From Streptomyces puniciscabiei (GTDB taxonomy: Bacteria; Actinomycetota; Actinomycetes; Streptomycetales; Streptomycetaceae), in the NCBI RefSeq assembly GCF_006715785.1, contig NZ_VFNX01000002.1:982366-1046365 (forward strand): a stretch of 64,000 nucleotides of DNA, in the 5' to 3' direction. Under the pieces are notes generated by a model, which had not been told where the DNA came from, did not search any database, and saw nothing but the letters and a program-made list of their open reading frames with translations. The position numbers and the translations under genes are program-made. Shown piece by piece: positions 19,642-28,957 of this stretch; the stretch's first letter is position 1; each line of letters opens with the position of its first letter.

Positions 19642-20844
19642 ATGGGTGCGGGGCGTGTGCCGGTGGACCGCCTCCCGGAGCAGCAGCTGGGCCGCAGGCT
19701 GGTGGCAATCCCCCTTGCGCTGATCGTCGTGATCACCGTGGTGGACATCCATTCCCCGCCGGACGTCCACCTGGGCCCCTTGCTGGTGATCGCGCCTGCC
19801 CTGACCGCGTCCCTGGCCGGGCCACGCCTGACCGCCCTCGTCGGAGCACTGGCCGTGGCGGCCCAGGTACTCATCGCCGTGTTCCACGGCGGACTGACCA
19901 CACCCAACCACCTCTCGCAGATCACCGGCTTGACCCTGCTGTCCGCCCTGGTCGTCTTCGTCTGCCATGTGCGCGAGCGGCGCAGCAGGGAGCTGACCCG
20001 GGCACGATCGGTGGCCGAGACGGCGCAGCTCGTACTGCTGCGGCCACCACGCCGCCGGATCGGGCCACTGCGGGTGGCGTGGCTGTACCTGGCAGCCGAG
20101 GACGAGACGCGTATCGGCGGCGACCTGTTCGCGATCGCCCGCTCCGACCGCGGCACCCGCGTGATCATCGGCGACGTGCGCGGCAAGGGGCTGGCCGCCA
20201 TCGGTGAGGCGTCCATGGTGCTCGGCGCGTTCCGCGAGGGCGCGCACCGCTACGACACCCTGCCCGAGCTCGCCGCGGGCCTGGAGGCGAGTGTGTGCAG
20301 GCACCTGAAGGACGTCGCCGACACCGAGCACGACGCGGGCGAGCACTTCATCACCGCCCTGCTGCTCGACGTCCCCGACGAGGGCACTCAGGTCGAGATG
20401 GTCAACTGCGGTCACCCCCCGCCCCTGCTGCTGCACGACGGCCAGGTCACCGTCCTGCACCCACGACGCCCCGTACCCCCCTTGGGTATGTGCGAGCTGC
20501 CTGCCCCCTGTCACCGCGCCGACCCCTTCACCTTCGAGGACGGCGACACGCTGCTGCTCTACACCGACGGCGTCACCGAAGCCCGCTCGCCCCAAGGAGA
20601 CTTCTACCCCCTCCCCGAGCGCGCCGCCTCCGCGCCCACGTCCGGACCCGAGGCCCTGCTCCGCCACATCCACCGCGACCTGCTGAACCACATCGGCCAC
20701 GAACCCGGGGACGACGCCGCGCTCCTGGCCATCGAACGCTACGGCGCCCACCCTCTCCACCGACCGCACCCCACGGGCCACCCCCTCGAGGGCCGCCGTC
20801 GACTCGACTCCGGCTCAAGGCCGGTTGCGGAGGACCCTTCCTGA
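19642..20844 (+). CDS. Membrane-anchored PP2C (RsbU/SpoIIE-type) phosphatase
   Basis: A 400-aa protein with N-terminal hydrophobic segments (about 20-110) and a cytoplasmic PP2C domain (about 130-365). Metal-binding motifs are RIGGDLFA, VIIGDVRGKGLAAI, LLLYTDGVTEAR and PGDDAALLAIE. Such enzymes dephosphorylate anti-sigma antagonists in partner-switch stress signalling. No anti-sigma or antagonist gene is adjacent. It is a clear paralogue of the gene at 51530-52702: both have HLGPLLVIAPA in the membrane part. The start is uncertain: the ATG at 19642 lacks a good ribosome site, and GTG at 19657 is an alternative. Confidence 0.88.
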   Translation: MGAGRVPVDRLPEQQLGRRLVAIPLALIVVITVVDIHSPPDVHLGPLLVIAPALTASLAGPRLTALVGALAVAAQVLIAVFHGGLTTPNHLSQITGLTLLSALVVFVCHVRERRSRELTRARSVAETAQLVLLRPPRRRIGPLRVAWLYLAAEDETRIGGDLFAIARSDRGTRVIIGDVRGKGLAAIGEASMVLGAFREGAHRYDTLPELAAGLEASVCRHLKDVADTEHDAGEHFITALLLDVPDEGTQVEMVNCGHPPPLLLHDGQVTVLHPRRPVPPLGMCELPAPCHRADPFTFEDGDTLLLYTDGVTEARSPQGDFYPLPERAASAPTSGPEALLRHIHRDLLNHIGHEPGDDAALLAIERYGAHPLHRPHPTGHPLEGRRRLDSGSRPVAEDPS

Positions 20845-20930
20845 GCCTTCGAGCCTCGCGGCCAAGAGAAGTTCAAGGGAGACGGAGTCACGAGGCGCGT
20901 TACGGCCGACGGGTCGGGGAGGTGGCGGAA

Positions 20931-21306
20931 ATGACCGTTCTGTTCGATGCCAGGTCTGGCGGGGCGGAGAGGTTCCGCCAGAACGCCGCCAAGACAAGCG
21001 GATCCCGTCCGCTTCCCCATCTCGGTGACGGCGAAGCCGGGCATCGAAGGCGGAGAAGCCGGAAGGCCCCCGCGCCCTGGTGACCGCCGCGACCGGGAGG
21101 TTCTGCTCCAACGGTCTCGATCTCGAATGGCTCGCTGCGCGCAACACCCCTCCCGCTGATCACCGAAGCCGCACTGCAGGACACGTTCGCCACCGGAGCG
21201 ATGTTCTCCCCGGCCGACGACCTCCGTCTCATGCGCACCGACCGGGGCTTCTGGCGCCTGCCCGAGGCAGAGATCAACATCCCCTTCGCTCATGGCATGC
21301 CGGGGC
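20931..21306 (+). pseudogene. Decayed enoyl-CoA hydratase/isomerase family gene
   Basis: Pieces in different frames match a crotonase-fold protein. LVTAATGRFCSNGLDLEWLAA resembles the usual oxyanion-hole segment (KFYSNGLDLEW), although it is read across a frame change, and DTFATGAMFSP followed by LMRTDRGFWRLPEAEINIP matches the downstream catalytic region. The first part begins with ATG at 20931 (MTVLFDARSGG). Frameshifts and an internal deletion remove about half the normal about 220-260 residues, and the 3' end is lost. Confidence 0.65.
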
Positions 21307-21454
21307 GGGGCACGAAGACTGCCCACCCACCTCCCGGCCGGGGGTCACCCCTGTGCGGATGCGCCGCGGCAGGGCAACCCACCTCCTCGGCGCACCGAAT
21401 TTCTTCGGCGAGACTCTGACCACCGCCGCCCGCCCTCCCTCCCAGCCTTGCTTC
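21307..21454. other. Spacer before DUF2975 operators
   Basis: No gene is seen. It presumably contains the promoter of the DUF2975/HTH pair. Confidence 0.35.
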
Positions 21455-21475
21455 ACCTATCGAGAATCGATAGGT
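21455..21475. promoter_or_regulatory. Inverted repeat upstream of DUF2975/HTH operon (site 1)
   Basis: ACCTATCGA-GAA-TCGATAGGT has two perfect 9-bp arms separated by 3 bp. It ends 30 bp before the DUF2975 start and abuts a second inverted repeat, which suggests an operator. Confidence 0.7.
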
Positions 21476-21496
21476 TTCCATCGTAGCTCGATGGAA
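21476..21496. promoter_or_regulatory. Inverted repeat upstream of DUF2975/HTH operon (site 2)
   Basis: TTCCATCG-TAGCT-CGATGGAA has perfect 8-bp arms and ends 9 bp before the ATG, overlapping the ribosome-binding region. It could act as an operator or as an mRNA hairpin limiting translation. Confidence 0.65.
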
Positions 21497-21505
21497 GGGT
21501 GGGTC

Positions 21506-21997
21506 ATGGGAAAGCTGACAGTGCACGCGCTGCGCGCCGTGCTCACGGTGGTGCTCACCGGCACCGTGTTCGTACAGGCATTGATGGTGTGGGCGTTGGT
21601 CAGCGGGAGAGACCCGGAGGACGGGTCACTCCCGCTGACCCCGCTGCGCGTGATCACCATCCTGGGCATCGGCACGGCCCAGGTCGCCCTGGTCTGTGTA
21701 TGGCGGCTGGTGACGATGGTGCGACGCGGAACCGTGTTCTCCCACGCCGCCTTCCGGTACGTCGACGTCATCATCGGCGCGATCGTGGCGGCTGCCCTCA
21801 TGTGGTTCGCGGTCACTGCCCTGAACGCGCCCGGCCAGCGGGACGACCCGGGCGTCACCCTCATCATGGGCGGGATCGGCGTGGCCATCCTGGGAGTCGC
21901 GCTCATCGTGCTCGTGCTGCGGATGCTGCTCGCCCAGGCCGTCGCACGCGACGTCGAAGCGGCGCAGCTGCAGGCCGAGTTGGACGAGGTGATCTGA
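21506..21997 (+). CDS. DUF2975 four-helix membrane protein
   Basis: A 163-aa integral membrane protein with four hydrophobic segments (about 3-30, 50-72, 85-110 and 122-146) and a charged C-terminus EAAQLQAELDEVI. DUF2975 proteins are widely found next to a small HTH protein of the YozG type, as here (1-bp TGATG overlap), but no biochemical role is established that I know of. The ATG at 21506 is preceded by GGAAGGGTGGG. Two inverted repeats lie just upstream. Confidence 0.88.
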   Translation: MGKLTVHALRAVLTVVLTGTVFVQALMVWALVSGRDPEDGSLPLTPLRVITILGIGTAQVALVCVWRLVTMVRRGTVFSHAAFRYVDVIIGAIVAAALMWFAVTALNAPGQRDDPGVTLIMGGIGVAILGVALIVLVLRMLLAQAVARDVEAAQLQAELDEVI

Positions 21998-22218
21998 TGC
22001 CGATCGCCGTCGACATCGACGTGATGCTGGCCAGGCGGAAGATGTCCGTGGGCGAACTCGCGGACCGCGTGGGGATCACGCCCGCCAACCTGGCAGTACT
22101 CAAGAACGGCCGCGCCAAGGCGGTGCGCTTCACGACGCTCGCCGCCCTCTGCGAGGTGCTCGAGTGCCAGCCGGGCGACCTGCTGCGCTGGGAGGCCGAG
22201 GACACCGCGGGCGAATGA
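21997..22218 (+). CDS. Small Xre/YozG-type helix-turn-helix regulator
   Basis: A 73-aa protein that is almost entirely one Xre-type HTH domain: MLARRKMSVGELADRVGI, then TPANLAVLKNGRAKAVRF, and LCEVLECQPGDLLRWE. It starts inside the stop codon of the DUF2975 gene, so translation is coupled. By analogy with other such pairs it may autoregulate the operon through the palindromes upstream of 21506; this is inference. Confidence 0.9.
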   Translation: MPIAVDIDVMLARRKMSVGELADRVGITPANLAVLKNGRAKAVRFTTLAALCEVLECQPGDLLRWEAEDTAGE

Positions 22219-22240
22219 AGCGGTTCCGGCCGGAGCAACC

Positions 22241-22750
22241 TCCCTGCTGGCGCTGGGTGAGTGGATCAACGACGCCCCGCCGTCCATCCTGGAGCGTCTC
22301 GCCGTACGGCCCGACGGCTGCTGGGCCACGTCGACGGCGACGCGTGGACGGGCGGTGGGCCACCGCGGCTGGCGGACCGGCGCGCCGGGGCCGACCGCCG
22401 GCTGCACGCAGCGGCGGTCGACGGCAAGACCCTGCGCGGAGCGGCCAGGGCCACGGGCCGCAAGATTCCTCCACTCGCCGCCTGCGACGCCTTCTCGGAC
22501 CTGGTCCTGACCCAACTCGACGTTGGTGAGAAGACCAACGAGATCACCTGTTTCCGGCCTCTGCTGGAGACCCTCTCCGATCTGGTGGGCTTGGTCGTGA
22601 CCAGCGACGCCATGCACACCCAGCGCGAGCACGTGATCGCGAGAGGGAACCAGAAGAAGCTCCACAAGCAGCCGAAATCCCCTCCGCGGAAGGGGATCCC
22701 GCTGCAGGGCCACATCCACGTCACCGGCCACTTGCGCGGTTGCAGCAGGC
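22241..22750 (+). pseudogene. ISAs1-family transposase remnant
   Basis: A frameshifted copy of an ISAs1 (H-repeat type) transposase. [20 protein letters not shown] is in one frame; [58 protein letters not shown] and [14 protein letters not shown] are in another. VDGKTLRG and the DA-HTQ segment correspond to catalytic positions. The C-terminus and about 20 residues after HTQREHV are missing. It begins only 22 bp after the HTH gene. Confidence 0.85.
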
Positions 22751-23208
22751 CCTGTACGGAGCAACGATGGACCCAGAGAGTCCACTGATCCTTTACGAGG
22801 GCAGATCCACCACAAGTCTTGAGGGCGAAGACGACGGCCACTTGTCGGCCGGTCGACATAGATGTCCGGAGTCGGCGAGGTACCGTGACCTGCATCCCGT
22901 CGCCTGCCCCGAGAACTCACTCACCACTGAGCAAAAGGAGCAGCTCGCCCGGCTGCTCATCGCTTGTTGGGGAATGAGCCGTTCTGGCTCGTCGGGGGCA
23001 TAACCGCCGCCGGATTCTTCACCCGACAGCGACGTCCGGCCGCGCACGCAGCCGTGCTCGGCGACAACGGCTCGCAGATCGAGATGAATGGCGCCACATG
23101 TCCTCGTCCTCCGGCGACCCGCACCAGCGGCGAGGGCGCCGGCCCCAGCATCAAGCTGACCGGAGCGCCCGCCGGGTTCCTCACGGGCTGAGAGACGAAA
23201 GGCCACTC
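22751..23208. other. Spacer after IS remnant
   Basis: No intact gene is seen. The first about 130 bp may be further decayed ISAs1 sequence. The end holds the GAAAGG ribosome site of the next gene. Confidence 0.35.
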
Positions 23209-24279
23209 ATGTCTCGATCCATGCGCGCCCTCGTAGCCGTAGAGGCCGGCGAACCCACCGATGTCCTGCAGCTGGAATCCCGGCCCGTTCCCAGGCCGGA
23301 AGCCGGGCAGGCGTTGATCCGGGTGAAGGCGACCCCGGTTCACGCGAGTGATCTGCACGTGCTGCGCGGCCGCTACGGCTTCTCCCCGGAGTTTCCCGCT
23401 GTCGGAGGCAACATGGAGTGCGTGGGCCGTATCGCGGCCCTGGGCCCGGAAACCCAGGGGCTGACGGTCGGTGAGCGCGTGGTGGTCGCTGCGGTCCCGG
23501 CTGTACCCGGGCCCCCTATGGCCGGCACCTGGCAGGAATACCTCGTGGCCGACACACACAGGCTGCTGTCGGTCCCCGACCGTCTGAGCGACTCCAGCGC
23601 CTGCCAACTCGCCGTCAACCCGTTGACCGCCCTGCTCCTCGTGACGCAGGAACTCGATGTACAGCCTGACGAATGGCTGTTGCAGACGGCCGCGGGCTCC
23701 ACCGTAGGCCGGCTCGTCATCCAGCTGTCCCGGCACCTGGGGATTCGCACGATCAATGTCGTGCGGCGACGCACCGCCGTCGAGGAGATCACAGCGCTCG
23801 GTGGGGATGAGGTCATCTGCACCGAGGACGAAGACCTGGTGCAGCGTGTCGCCGAGACAGCGGGACCGGCAGGCGTGCGCAAGGCCATCGACTGTGTCGC
23901 GGGCCCCATCGGCGCCCAAGTGTCCCAGGCCCTGGCACCGGGAGGGCAGGTCGTGGTCTACGGCGCACTCTCCACCCACCGGCAGACCGATCCGGCGGCA
24001 CTGACCATCCCGCTCCAGGCACGCTCGGTCATCTACGAGACCAAAGCAGTTCGTGGCTTCTGGCTGAACCGCTGGTTCGGCACCGTCTCACCCGAGGACG
24101 CGCTGCACGCGCTGTCCCGGGTGCGCAGCCTCGTCACCGATGAGGTGCTGAGCATCCCCCAAGGCCGGCCGTTCCCGCTCGAACGCTTCACTGAAGCCGT
24201 CCCGCTCGCCGAAGCACCCGCACACGGCACCAAGCCACTGTTCGTCTTCGAGGACGGCCAGGACGAAGGTGGTGGGTAG
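23209..24279 (+). CDS. Zinc-independent MDR-family oxidoreductase (quinone reductase/trans-2-enoyl-CoA reductase-like)
   Basis: A 356-aa medium-chain dehydrogenase/reductase. The N-terminal GroES-like half contains HASDLHVLRGRYGFSPEFP and GNMECVGRI. The NAD(P)-binding half has TAAGSTVGRLVIQLSRHLG in place of the usual AxxGxxG. No structural or catalytic zinc cysteines are seen. The C-terminal PLAEAPAHGTKPLFVF fits MECR or quinone oxidoreductases. The ATG at 23209 follows GAAAGG by 8 nt; the open frame upstream is not homologous. Confidence 0.87.
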   Translation: MSRSMRALVAVEAGEPTDVLQLESRPVPRPEAGQALIRVKATPVHASDLHVLRGRYGFSPEFPAVGGNMECVGRIAALGPETQGLTVGERVVVAAVPAVPGPPMAGTWQEYLVADTHRLLSVPDRLSDSSACQLAVNPLTALLLVTQELDVQPDEWLLQTAAGSTVGRLVIQLSRHLGIRTINVVRRRTAVEEITALGGDEVICTEDEDLVQRVAETAGPAGVRKAIDCVAGPIGAQVSQALAPGGQVVVYGALSTHRQTDPAALTIPLQARSVIYETKAVRGFWLNRWFGTVSPEDALHALSRVRSLVTDEVLSIPQGRPFPLERFTEAVPLAEAPAHGTKPLFVFEDGQDEGGG

Positions 24280-24604
24280 GCAGCGGGGGTCGGCTCCTGC
24301 GCTGGTGTTCTGGGGAGCCTCGTACGTCGTCTCGGCGGAGGTCGCACTGTGTGGACTGGTCGCTGCAGGGCCTGCTGTCGTGCAGGTTCGCTTCCGAGTC
24401 GGGCTCGCCGCGGGAGCCGAGTTCATCCAGGACCAGGCGAACGATCCCCCTCACGACCAGCGGTCCACCCAGTCAGCCAAATGAGATGACGTCTTGCCTC
24501 CGGTCGGCCGAGGACGCAGGCGCCCGGGCACGTCGGCGGTCAAGCAGCCACATCGGCGTCCTGCTCTACGTCCCCACCCCATGTTCACCGTCTCAGTTCA
24601 CAGC
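24280..24604. other. Gene-free spacer
   Basis: No supported gene in 325 bp. Confidence 0.35.
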
Positions 24605-24635
24605 GAAAGCCCCGCCTCAATGAGGCGGGGCTTTC
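24605..24635. terminator. Strong stem-loop, probable bidirectional terminator
   Basis: GAAAGCCCCGCCTCA and its perfect complement TGAGGCGGGGCTTTC are separated by a single A, giving a 15-bp stem. It lies 22 bp after the stop of the reverse-strand gene at 24658 and also downstream of the MDR gene, so it can end both transcripts. Confidence 0.8.
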
Positions 24636-24657
24636 CCCTGTCAATCTCGCACAGTCC

Positions 24658-25014
24658 TCAGGCGAGGGACTTTTCTCTCTCCTCGGCATACAGGGCCGTC
24701 GCCCATGGCTCCCCGTCCATGAGAGCGTCCCAGAATCCTGGCTGCTCCCACGCCGTGGGCCCGAACGTCACTCCCCCCTCGGCACCGATCGATGCCGACC
24801 AGTTCGAGGGAATCCGACCGTCGGTCACGACGAAGAGGCGCGAGTGGAAAAGGCCGGGCAGCTCGTCTCGGATTGATTCGATCCGGAGGAGGTTCTCACC
24901 GTCGGCCCTGGAGAATACTTCCAGGACGCTGTATTCACGGTTCTCCCTGAGAGTCCCTGCTCCGAGAGTCACCGCTTTCGGATGTCCGCTCAGCCCCTTG
25001 AAGAGGACCTTCAT
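24658..25014 (-). CDS. Hypothetical small protein, possibly an immunity-type protein
   Basis: A 118-aa soluble protein with an N-terminal beta-rich part (REYSVLEVFSRADGENLLRI) and an aromatic C-terminal helix region (WEQPGFWDALMDGEPWATA). The size, acidic character and isolated position resemble small immunity proteins of toxin systems, but no toxin is adjacent and I cannot assign a family. It is followed by a strong terminator, which supports it being expressed. Confidence 0.7.
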   Translation of the reverse strand: MKVLFKGLSGHPKAVTLGAGTLRENREYSVLEVFSRADGENLLRIESIRDELPGLFHSRLFVVTDGRIPSNWSASIGAEGGVTFGPTAWEQPGFWDALMDGEPWATALYAEEREKSLA

Positions 25015-25785
25015 TCTCGTCCGTACCTATCGCGCGAGGGAACTTGGCCTTGTAGTCGCAGCACTGCCGGGTTAGGAAAACTCTACTGTCTCTGATCCCC
25101 TTCCGGAGAGCACACTGCTGCGGCCGGCCTGCGCCTGGCGGCCTCCGTACTCCGCCGTGAGAGCTGCAGGCCCGATCAGGTGAGTTCGCCAAGCAAACCT
25201 CCGAGGACGCCGGATCCGTTCGCGAATGCGGTCCTGGAGCGGTGGGTGGAGCACATGCTGAGCGCCGAGAACCCGGTCGCGAGCTCCTCTACCTGCCCGG
25301 AGGGGAGCTCGGCTCACTGAGTCTTGGCGTAGCGCTGTGCCTGCAGCGGGCCGGCGATCGCCTGCTCACCCGGCCGGTCTTCCTGTCCTCCGGCACCATG
25401 GACGACGGCTACACCAAGCTGGCCAGGGACGCCTGGGCCATCTCCTGAACTGACGGAGGACTATGCAGCCCGCCGGGTCAGCCTCGACTGCTGCCAGTCC
25501 CATACCTGTGCGGTCGCCCTGCCCAGACAGGCGGGTGCCGGTGACCCCCACGGCCGGCCTGCCCGTAGCCGCAGGTAGCTGGGACGCCGCAGACGAACTC
25601 GCCGCCCTGCTCGGGCGGTCGGTGCCGGGTGTCTTCGGTGGCTGCGCTTCCCAGCGCCGCCTGACCGGCGTGCTGGAGCTGTTCTGCGCCGCGTCCAACA
25701 AGCACCTGCAGTTGATCGGGGACCCAGCGAGCATGCGTGCTCGACACCTGCAACCAACTGACCGGTCCACGACACCGGTCCACGC
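25015..25785. other. Long gene-poor region
   Basis: There are no intact genes in 771 bp. Forward frames such as 25242-25448 (ending TKLARDAWAIS) and about 25560-25750 (ASNKHLQLIGDPASMRARH) look protein-like but have no start, ribosome site or known domain, so they are likely decayed coding sequence. Confidence 0.35.
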
Positions 25786-26064
25786 TCACCGGGCGGTTGC
25801 CCCCGGCGGTCCCCCCAGGCGGCGGACGGCGACGACGACAGTCGCGCCGGCGCCCCGCAGGGCGCGTGTGGTCTCCTGCCCCAGTCCGGAGCTGCCGCCG
25901 GTCACGACGGCGAGCCGTCCGGTGAGGTCGAGGCCGGCCAGGACCTCGGCCGCGGTGCTGTGGGCCCCGAAGCCGGAGCCGATGGGCTGCTGTGCCGTCG
26001 TGATCGCCGTTCCTTGCGCGGGGAGCGGTGCGGCGGCGGGGAGCGAGCCGCTGGGGCGCCGCAT
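25786..26064 (-). pseudogene. 3'-truncated short-chain dehydrogenase
   Basis: Only the N-terminal 92 residues of an SDR are left. QQPIGSGFGAHSTAAEVLAG and LTGRLAVVTGGSSGLGQ give the TGxxxGxG NAD(P) site, then the frame continues ALRGAGATVVVAV and stops. The active-site YxxxK half is absent. It follows the aldo-keto reductase by 44 bp on the same strand and is probably still transcribed with it. Confidence 0.75.
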
Positions 26065-26108
26065 GGTGGGGACTTGTCCTGGCCGCCTTTCGCGGCAGGC
26101 CCCCGGGT

Positions 26109-27092
26109 TCAGCCGTTGAGGGTCTGCATCAGCGCGGGGGCGTAGCGGTCGCCGGAGACGATGCCGCGCGGGGCGACGGCTTCGATGGCGGCCACGTCCT
26201 CATCGGTGATCGTCACGGTGACGGCTGCGACGTTCTCCTCCAGGTAGCGGCGACGCTTGGTGCCGGGGATGGCGACGGCGCCCTGGTGGAGCACCCAGGC
26301 GAGAGCCAGCTGGGACGGCGAGACCTGCTTGGCGGCGGCGATACGGCGCACCTCGTCGACCACGGCCAGGTTGCGGGCGAAGTTCTCGCCCTGGAAGCGC
26401 GGGTCGGTGCGGCGGAAGTCGTCCGCGGCGAAGTCGTCCGGGCTGGTGATCGCACCGGACAGGAACCCGCGTCCGAGCGGCGAGTAGGCGACCAGGCCGA
26501 TCCCGAGCTCGTTCAGGGTGGCCATGACTCCGTCGTCCTCGATGCCGCGCTCGAAGAGCGAGTACTCGGTCTGGACCGCCGTGATCGGGTGGACGGAGTG
26601 GGCGCGGCGGATGGTCTGCGGGGCGACCTCGGACAGGCCGATGTAGCGGACCTTGCCCGCGGCCACCAGCTCGCCCATGGCGCCGACGGTCTCCTCGATC
26701 GGCACCTGCGGGTCGACCCGGTGCAGGTAGTAGAGGTCGACGTGGTCGGTGGCCAGGTGGCGCAGGGAGCGGTCCAGCGAACGACGGATGTACTCGGGGC
26801 GCCCGTTGTGGCCCACGAGCGTGCCGCCGTCGGTGAACTCGACGCCGGTCTTGGTGGCGACGACGGCCTGCTCGCGGCGTCCGGCGAGGGCCTTGCCGAG
26901 GAGTTGCTCGTTGATGAACGGGCCGTAGCTCTCGGCGGTGTCCAGCAGGGTCACGCCCAGTTCCAGGGCGCGGTCGATGGTGGCGAGGGACTCGGCCTCG
27001 TCGGTGCTGCCGTAGAAGGCGCTCATGCCCATGCAGCCGAGTCCTTCGGCGGAGACGGTCAGGCCCTGGCTGCCGAGGGTGCGGAGTTCCAT
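26109..27092 (-). CDS. Aldo/keto reductase
   Basis: A 327-aa NADPH-dependent AKR of the TIM-barrel family. Asp and Tyr of the catalytic tetrad are in [18 protein letters not shown], Lys is in [10 protein letters not shown], and His is in [10 protein letters not shown]. The cofactor-binding end is [13 protein letters not shown]. The closest recognised group is the AKR13/YakC-like reductases, which reduce aldehydes and ketones. The ATG at 27092 follows AGGAAG. It is downstream of an SDR gene (215-bp gap), and both are probably controlled by the divergent TetR. Confidence 0.93.
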   Translation of the reverse strand: MELRTLGSQGLTVSAEGLGCMGMSAFYGSTDEAESLATIDRALELGVTLLDTAESYGPFINEQLLGKALAGRREQAVVATKTGVEFTDGGTLVGHNGRPEYIRRSLDRSLRHLATDHVDLYYLHRVDPQVPIEETVGAMGELVAAGKVRYIGLSEVAPQTIRRAHSVHPITAVQTEYSLFERGIEDDGVMATLNELGIGLVAYSPLGRGFLSGAITSPDDFAADDFRRTDPRFQGENFARNLAVVDEVRRIAAAKQVSPSQLALAWVLHQGAVAIPGTKRRRYLEENVAAVTVTITDEDVAAIEAVAPRGIVSGDRYAPALMQTLNG

Positions 27093-27307
27093 GGTGATCT
27101 TCCTTGCTGTTGCGGGTCGTACCGCGGTGTGTGACTGGTTGGTTGTGCGTCCGGTGCGCTGCGGCCCTCGACGCGGACCACGTGCGGCCGGGCGCCGGTC
27201 GCGGTCGGGCGGGGCGCGGCGCGGCGGCGGTGTGGCGCCGGCGGGCGGGGATGCCGTGCGGCTGCCGCGCCCGGCGTCGGCAGGCCACCCACCGGGACGC
27301 GGGACGG

Positions 27308-28153
27308 TCAGCGCACCCAGGTGCCGGTGAGAGTCTGGACCGCGGAGCCGTCGAGGTCGGCGAGGGTGGTGGCGACGAAGTCGCGGGCCCACTGCGAGGT
27401 CTGGATGCGAAAGGCCGGGCGGGCGACGGTCAGGGCGTCGACGATCGGGGCGGCTGCCTCGGCCGGGGTCTGGGCGTTGCCGAACGACTGCCGGGTGCGG
27501 GTGATGTAGGCCTCGAGCGCCGGGCCGTAGGGCCCGGCGGCGGCGAGCAGCGCCGGGACGTCCAGGCCGAGATTGGCGACGAACTCGCTCGCCACCGCGC
27601 CCGGCTCGACCACGGTCACATCGACGCCGACGGTGGCGGCGACCGGCGCGAGGGACTGCATGAAGCCCTCGACGGCGAACTTGGCCGCGCAGTACGCCTC
27701 GTTGAAGGGCTGGCCGACGACGCCGCCGACGCTGGTGACGGTGATCACCCGGCCCTTCGACGCCCGCAGGTGCGGCAGGGCGGCCCGGGTCATCGCCACC
27801 ACGCCGAAGAAGTTGACCTCCATGGCCGCGCGGACGTCGTCGACGCTGCTCTGCTCGATGGTGCCGACCTGGGCGGCGCCGGCGTTGTTGACCAGCGCGT
27901 CCAGCCGGCCGTGCTCGGCGACGGCCTCGTCCAGGCAGGCGGTGATGCCGGCGGAGTCGGTCACATCCAGGCGCTTGACCTGGATCCGGTCCGCGACGCC
28001 CGCCTCGCCGGCGGCCTCGAGCAGGGCCCCGGCCTTGCCGGTGTCGCGCATGGTGGCGATGGTCGCCCAGCCCGCCCGGGCACTGCCGATGGCGGCGGCC
28101 AGGCCGATGCCGGAGGACGTACCGGTGATCAGAACCGTCTTCGGGGAGGTCAT
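27308..28153 (-). CDS. Short-chain dehydrogenase/reductase
   Basis: A 281-aa classical SDR. The cofactor site is [19 protein letters not shown] is in [11 protein letters not shown], the catalytic Ser is in [15 protein letters not shown], and YCAAK supplies Tyr and Lys. The substrate is unknown. The ATG at 28153 follows AAGGAAG. It is the first gene of a reverse-strand operon (SDR, AKR, truncated SDR), divergent from a TetR gene with two operators in between, so redox detoxification or modification under ligand control is likely. Confidence 0.93.
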   Translation of the reverse strand: MTSPKTVLITGTSSGIGLAAAIGSARAGWATIATMRDTGKAGALLEAAGEAGVADRIQVKRLDVTDSAGITACLDEAVAEHGRLDALVNNAGAAQVGTIEQSSVDDVRAAMEVNFFGVVAMTRAALPHLRASKGRVITVTSVGGVVGQPFNEAYCAAKFAVEGFMQSLAPVAATVGVDVTVVEPGAVASEFVANLGLDVPALLAAAGPYGPALEAYITRTRQSFGNAQTPAEAAAPIVDALTVARPAFRIQTSQWARDFVATTLADLDGSAVQTLTGTWVR

Positions 28154-28193
28154 GAGGATCTTCCTTGCCTGGGGTACCACGGGCCGACACCCG

Positions 28194-28215
28194 TAACCGG
28201 GGAGTTCCCCGGTTA
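28194..28215. promoter_or_regulatory. TetR operator, copy 1
   Basis: TAACCGGGG-AGTT-CCCCGGTTA has perfect 9-bp arms around a 4-bp centre. It lies 41 bp upstream of the SDR start. Confidence 0.75.
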
Positions 28216-28225
28216 GCCGCAACGG

Positions 28226-28247
28226 TAAGCGGGGAACTCCCCGGTTG
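28226..28247. promoter_or_regulatory. TetR operator, copy 2
   Basis: TAAGCGGGG-AACT-CCCCGGTTG is the same motif as copy 1 with two outer mismatches, centred 32 bp away (three helical turns) and 37 bp before the TetR start. Two in-phase sites in a divergent promoter indicate cooperative autorepression. Confidence 0.75.
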
Positions 28248-28283
28248 TCCAGCTAGACTGGTCCCTCGAGGAAGGGAGCAGCC

Positions 28284-28874
28284 TTGACCACCAAGCCGAG
28301 CGTGTTGCGCGCCGATGCCCGCCGTAACCGGGAGCGCATCCTCGAAGCAGCCGTACGCGCCTTCTCCGAGAAGGGCCCGGACGTCGCGATCGACACGATC
28401 GCCAAGGCCGCGGGCGTCGGCTCGGCCACGCTCTACCGCCACTTCCCCACCCGCGAGGCGCTCATCGAGGCGGCCTACCGCAACGAGCTGGCCCGCGTCT
28501 GCGACAGCGCCGCGAAGCTGCTCACCGACAACCCGCCCGACCGCGCGATCCGCCTGTGGATGGACAACTTCATCGACTACCTGGCAGCCAAGCAGGGCAT
28601 GGCGGACGCCCTGCGGGTCGCGGTCGCATCCGGCGCTGATCCGTTCGCCGAGACCCTCGACAAGCTCGGCACCGCGCTCGGCACCCTGCTGGACGCCGGC
28701 GCAGACGCCGGCCTCCTGCGGCCGGACATCGATCCCCTCGATGTCGGCTTCAGCCTGGCCGGGGTCGCGCTGATCACCAGCGCTCCCGACCAACGCGAAC
28801 GAGCCGGCCGCCTCCTCGACCTGCTCCTCGACGGCCTCCGGTACGGAGCGGACGGGCCGGCGTCCAGCTCGTGA
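28284..28874 (+). CDS. TetR-family transcriptional regulator
   Basis: A 196-aa regulator with an N-terminal HTH ([34 protein letters not shown]) and a helical ligand domain. The TTG start is chosen because GGAAGGGAG lies about 8 nt upstream and the protein begins [14 protein letters not shown] as its relatives do. Two operators precede it, and the divergent SDR/AKR operon is the likely target. Confidence 0.92.
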   Translation: MTTKPSVLRADARRNRERILEAAVRAFSEKGPDVAIDTIAKAAGVGSATLYRHFPTREALIEAAYRNELARVCDSAAKLLTDNPPDRAIRLWMDNFIDYLAAKQGMADALRVAVASGADPFAETLDKLGTALGTLLDAGADAGLLRPDIDPLDVGFSLAGVALITSAPDQRERAGRLLDLLLDGLRYGADGPASSS

Positions 28875-28957
28875 CCCGGCTCCGGCCGGGTGTAGTAGCC
28901 GTCGATGATCTTCAGCGGGTCGACAGAAGCGAGCGGCACGAGCGTTGGAAGACCCTG

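Noticed and set aside
19462..20781. Reverse 439-codon frame
   Set aside because: Antisense to the PP2C phosphatase, no domain.
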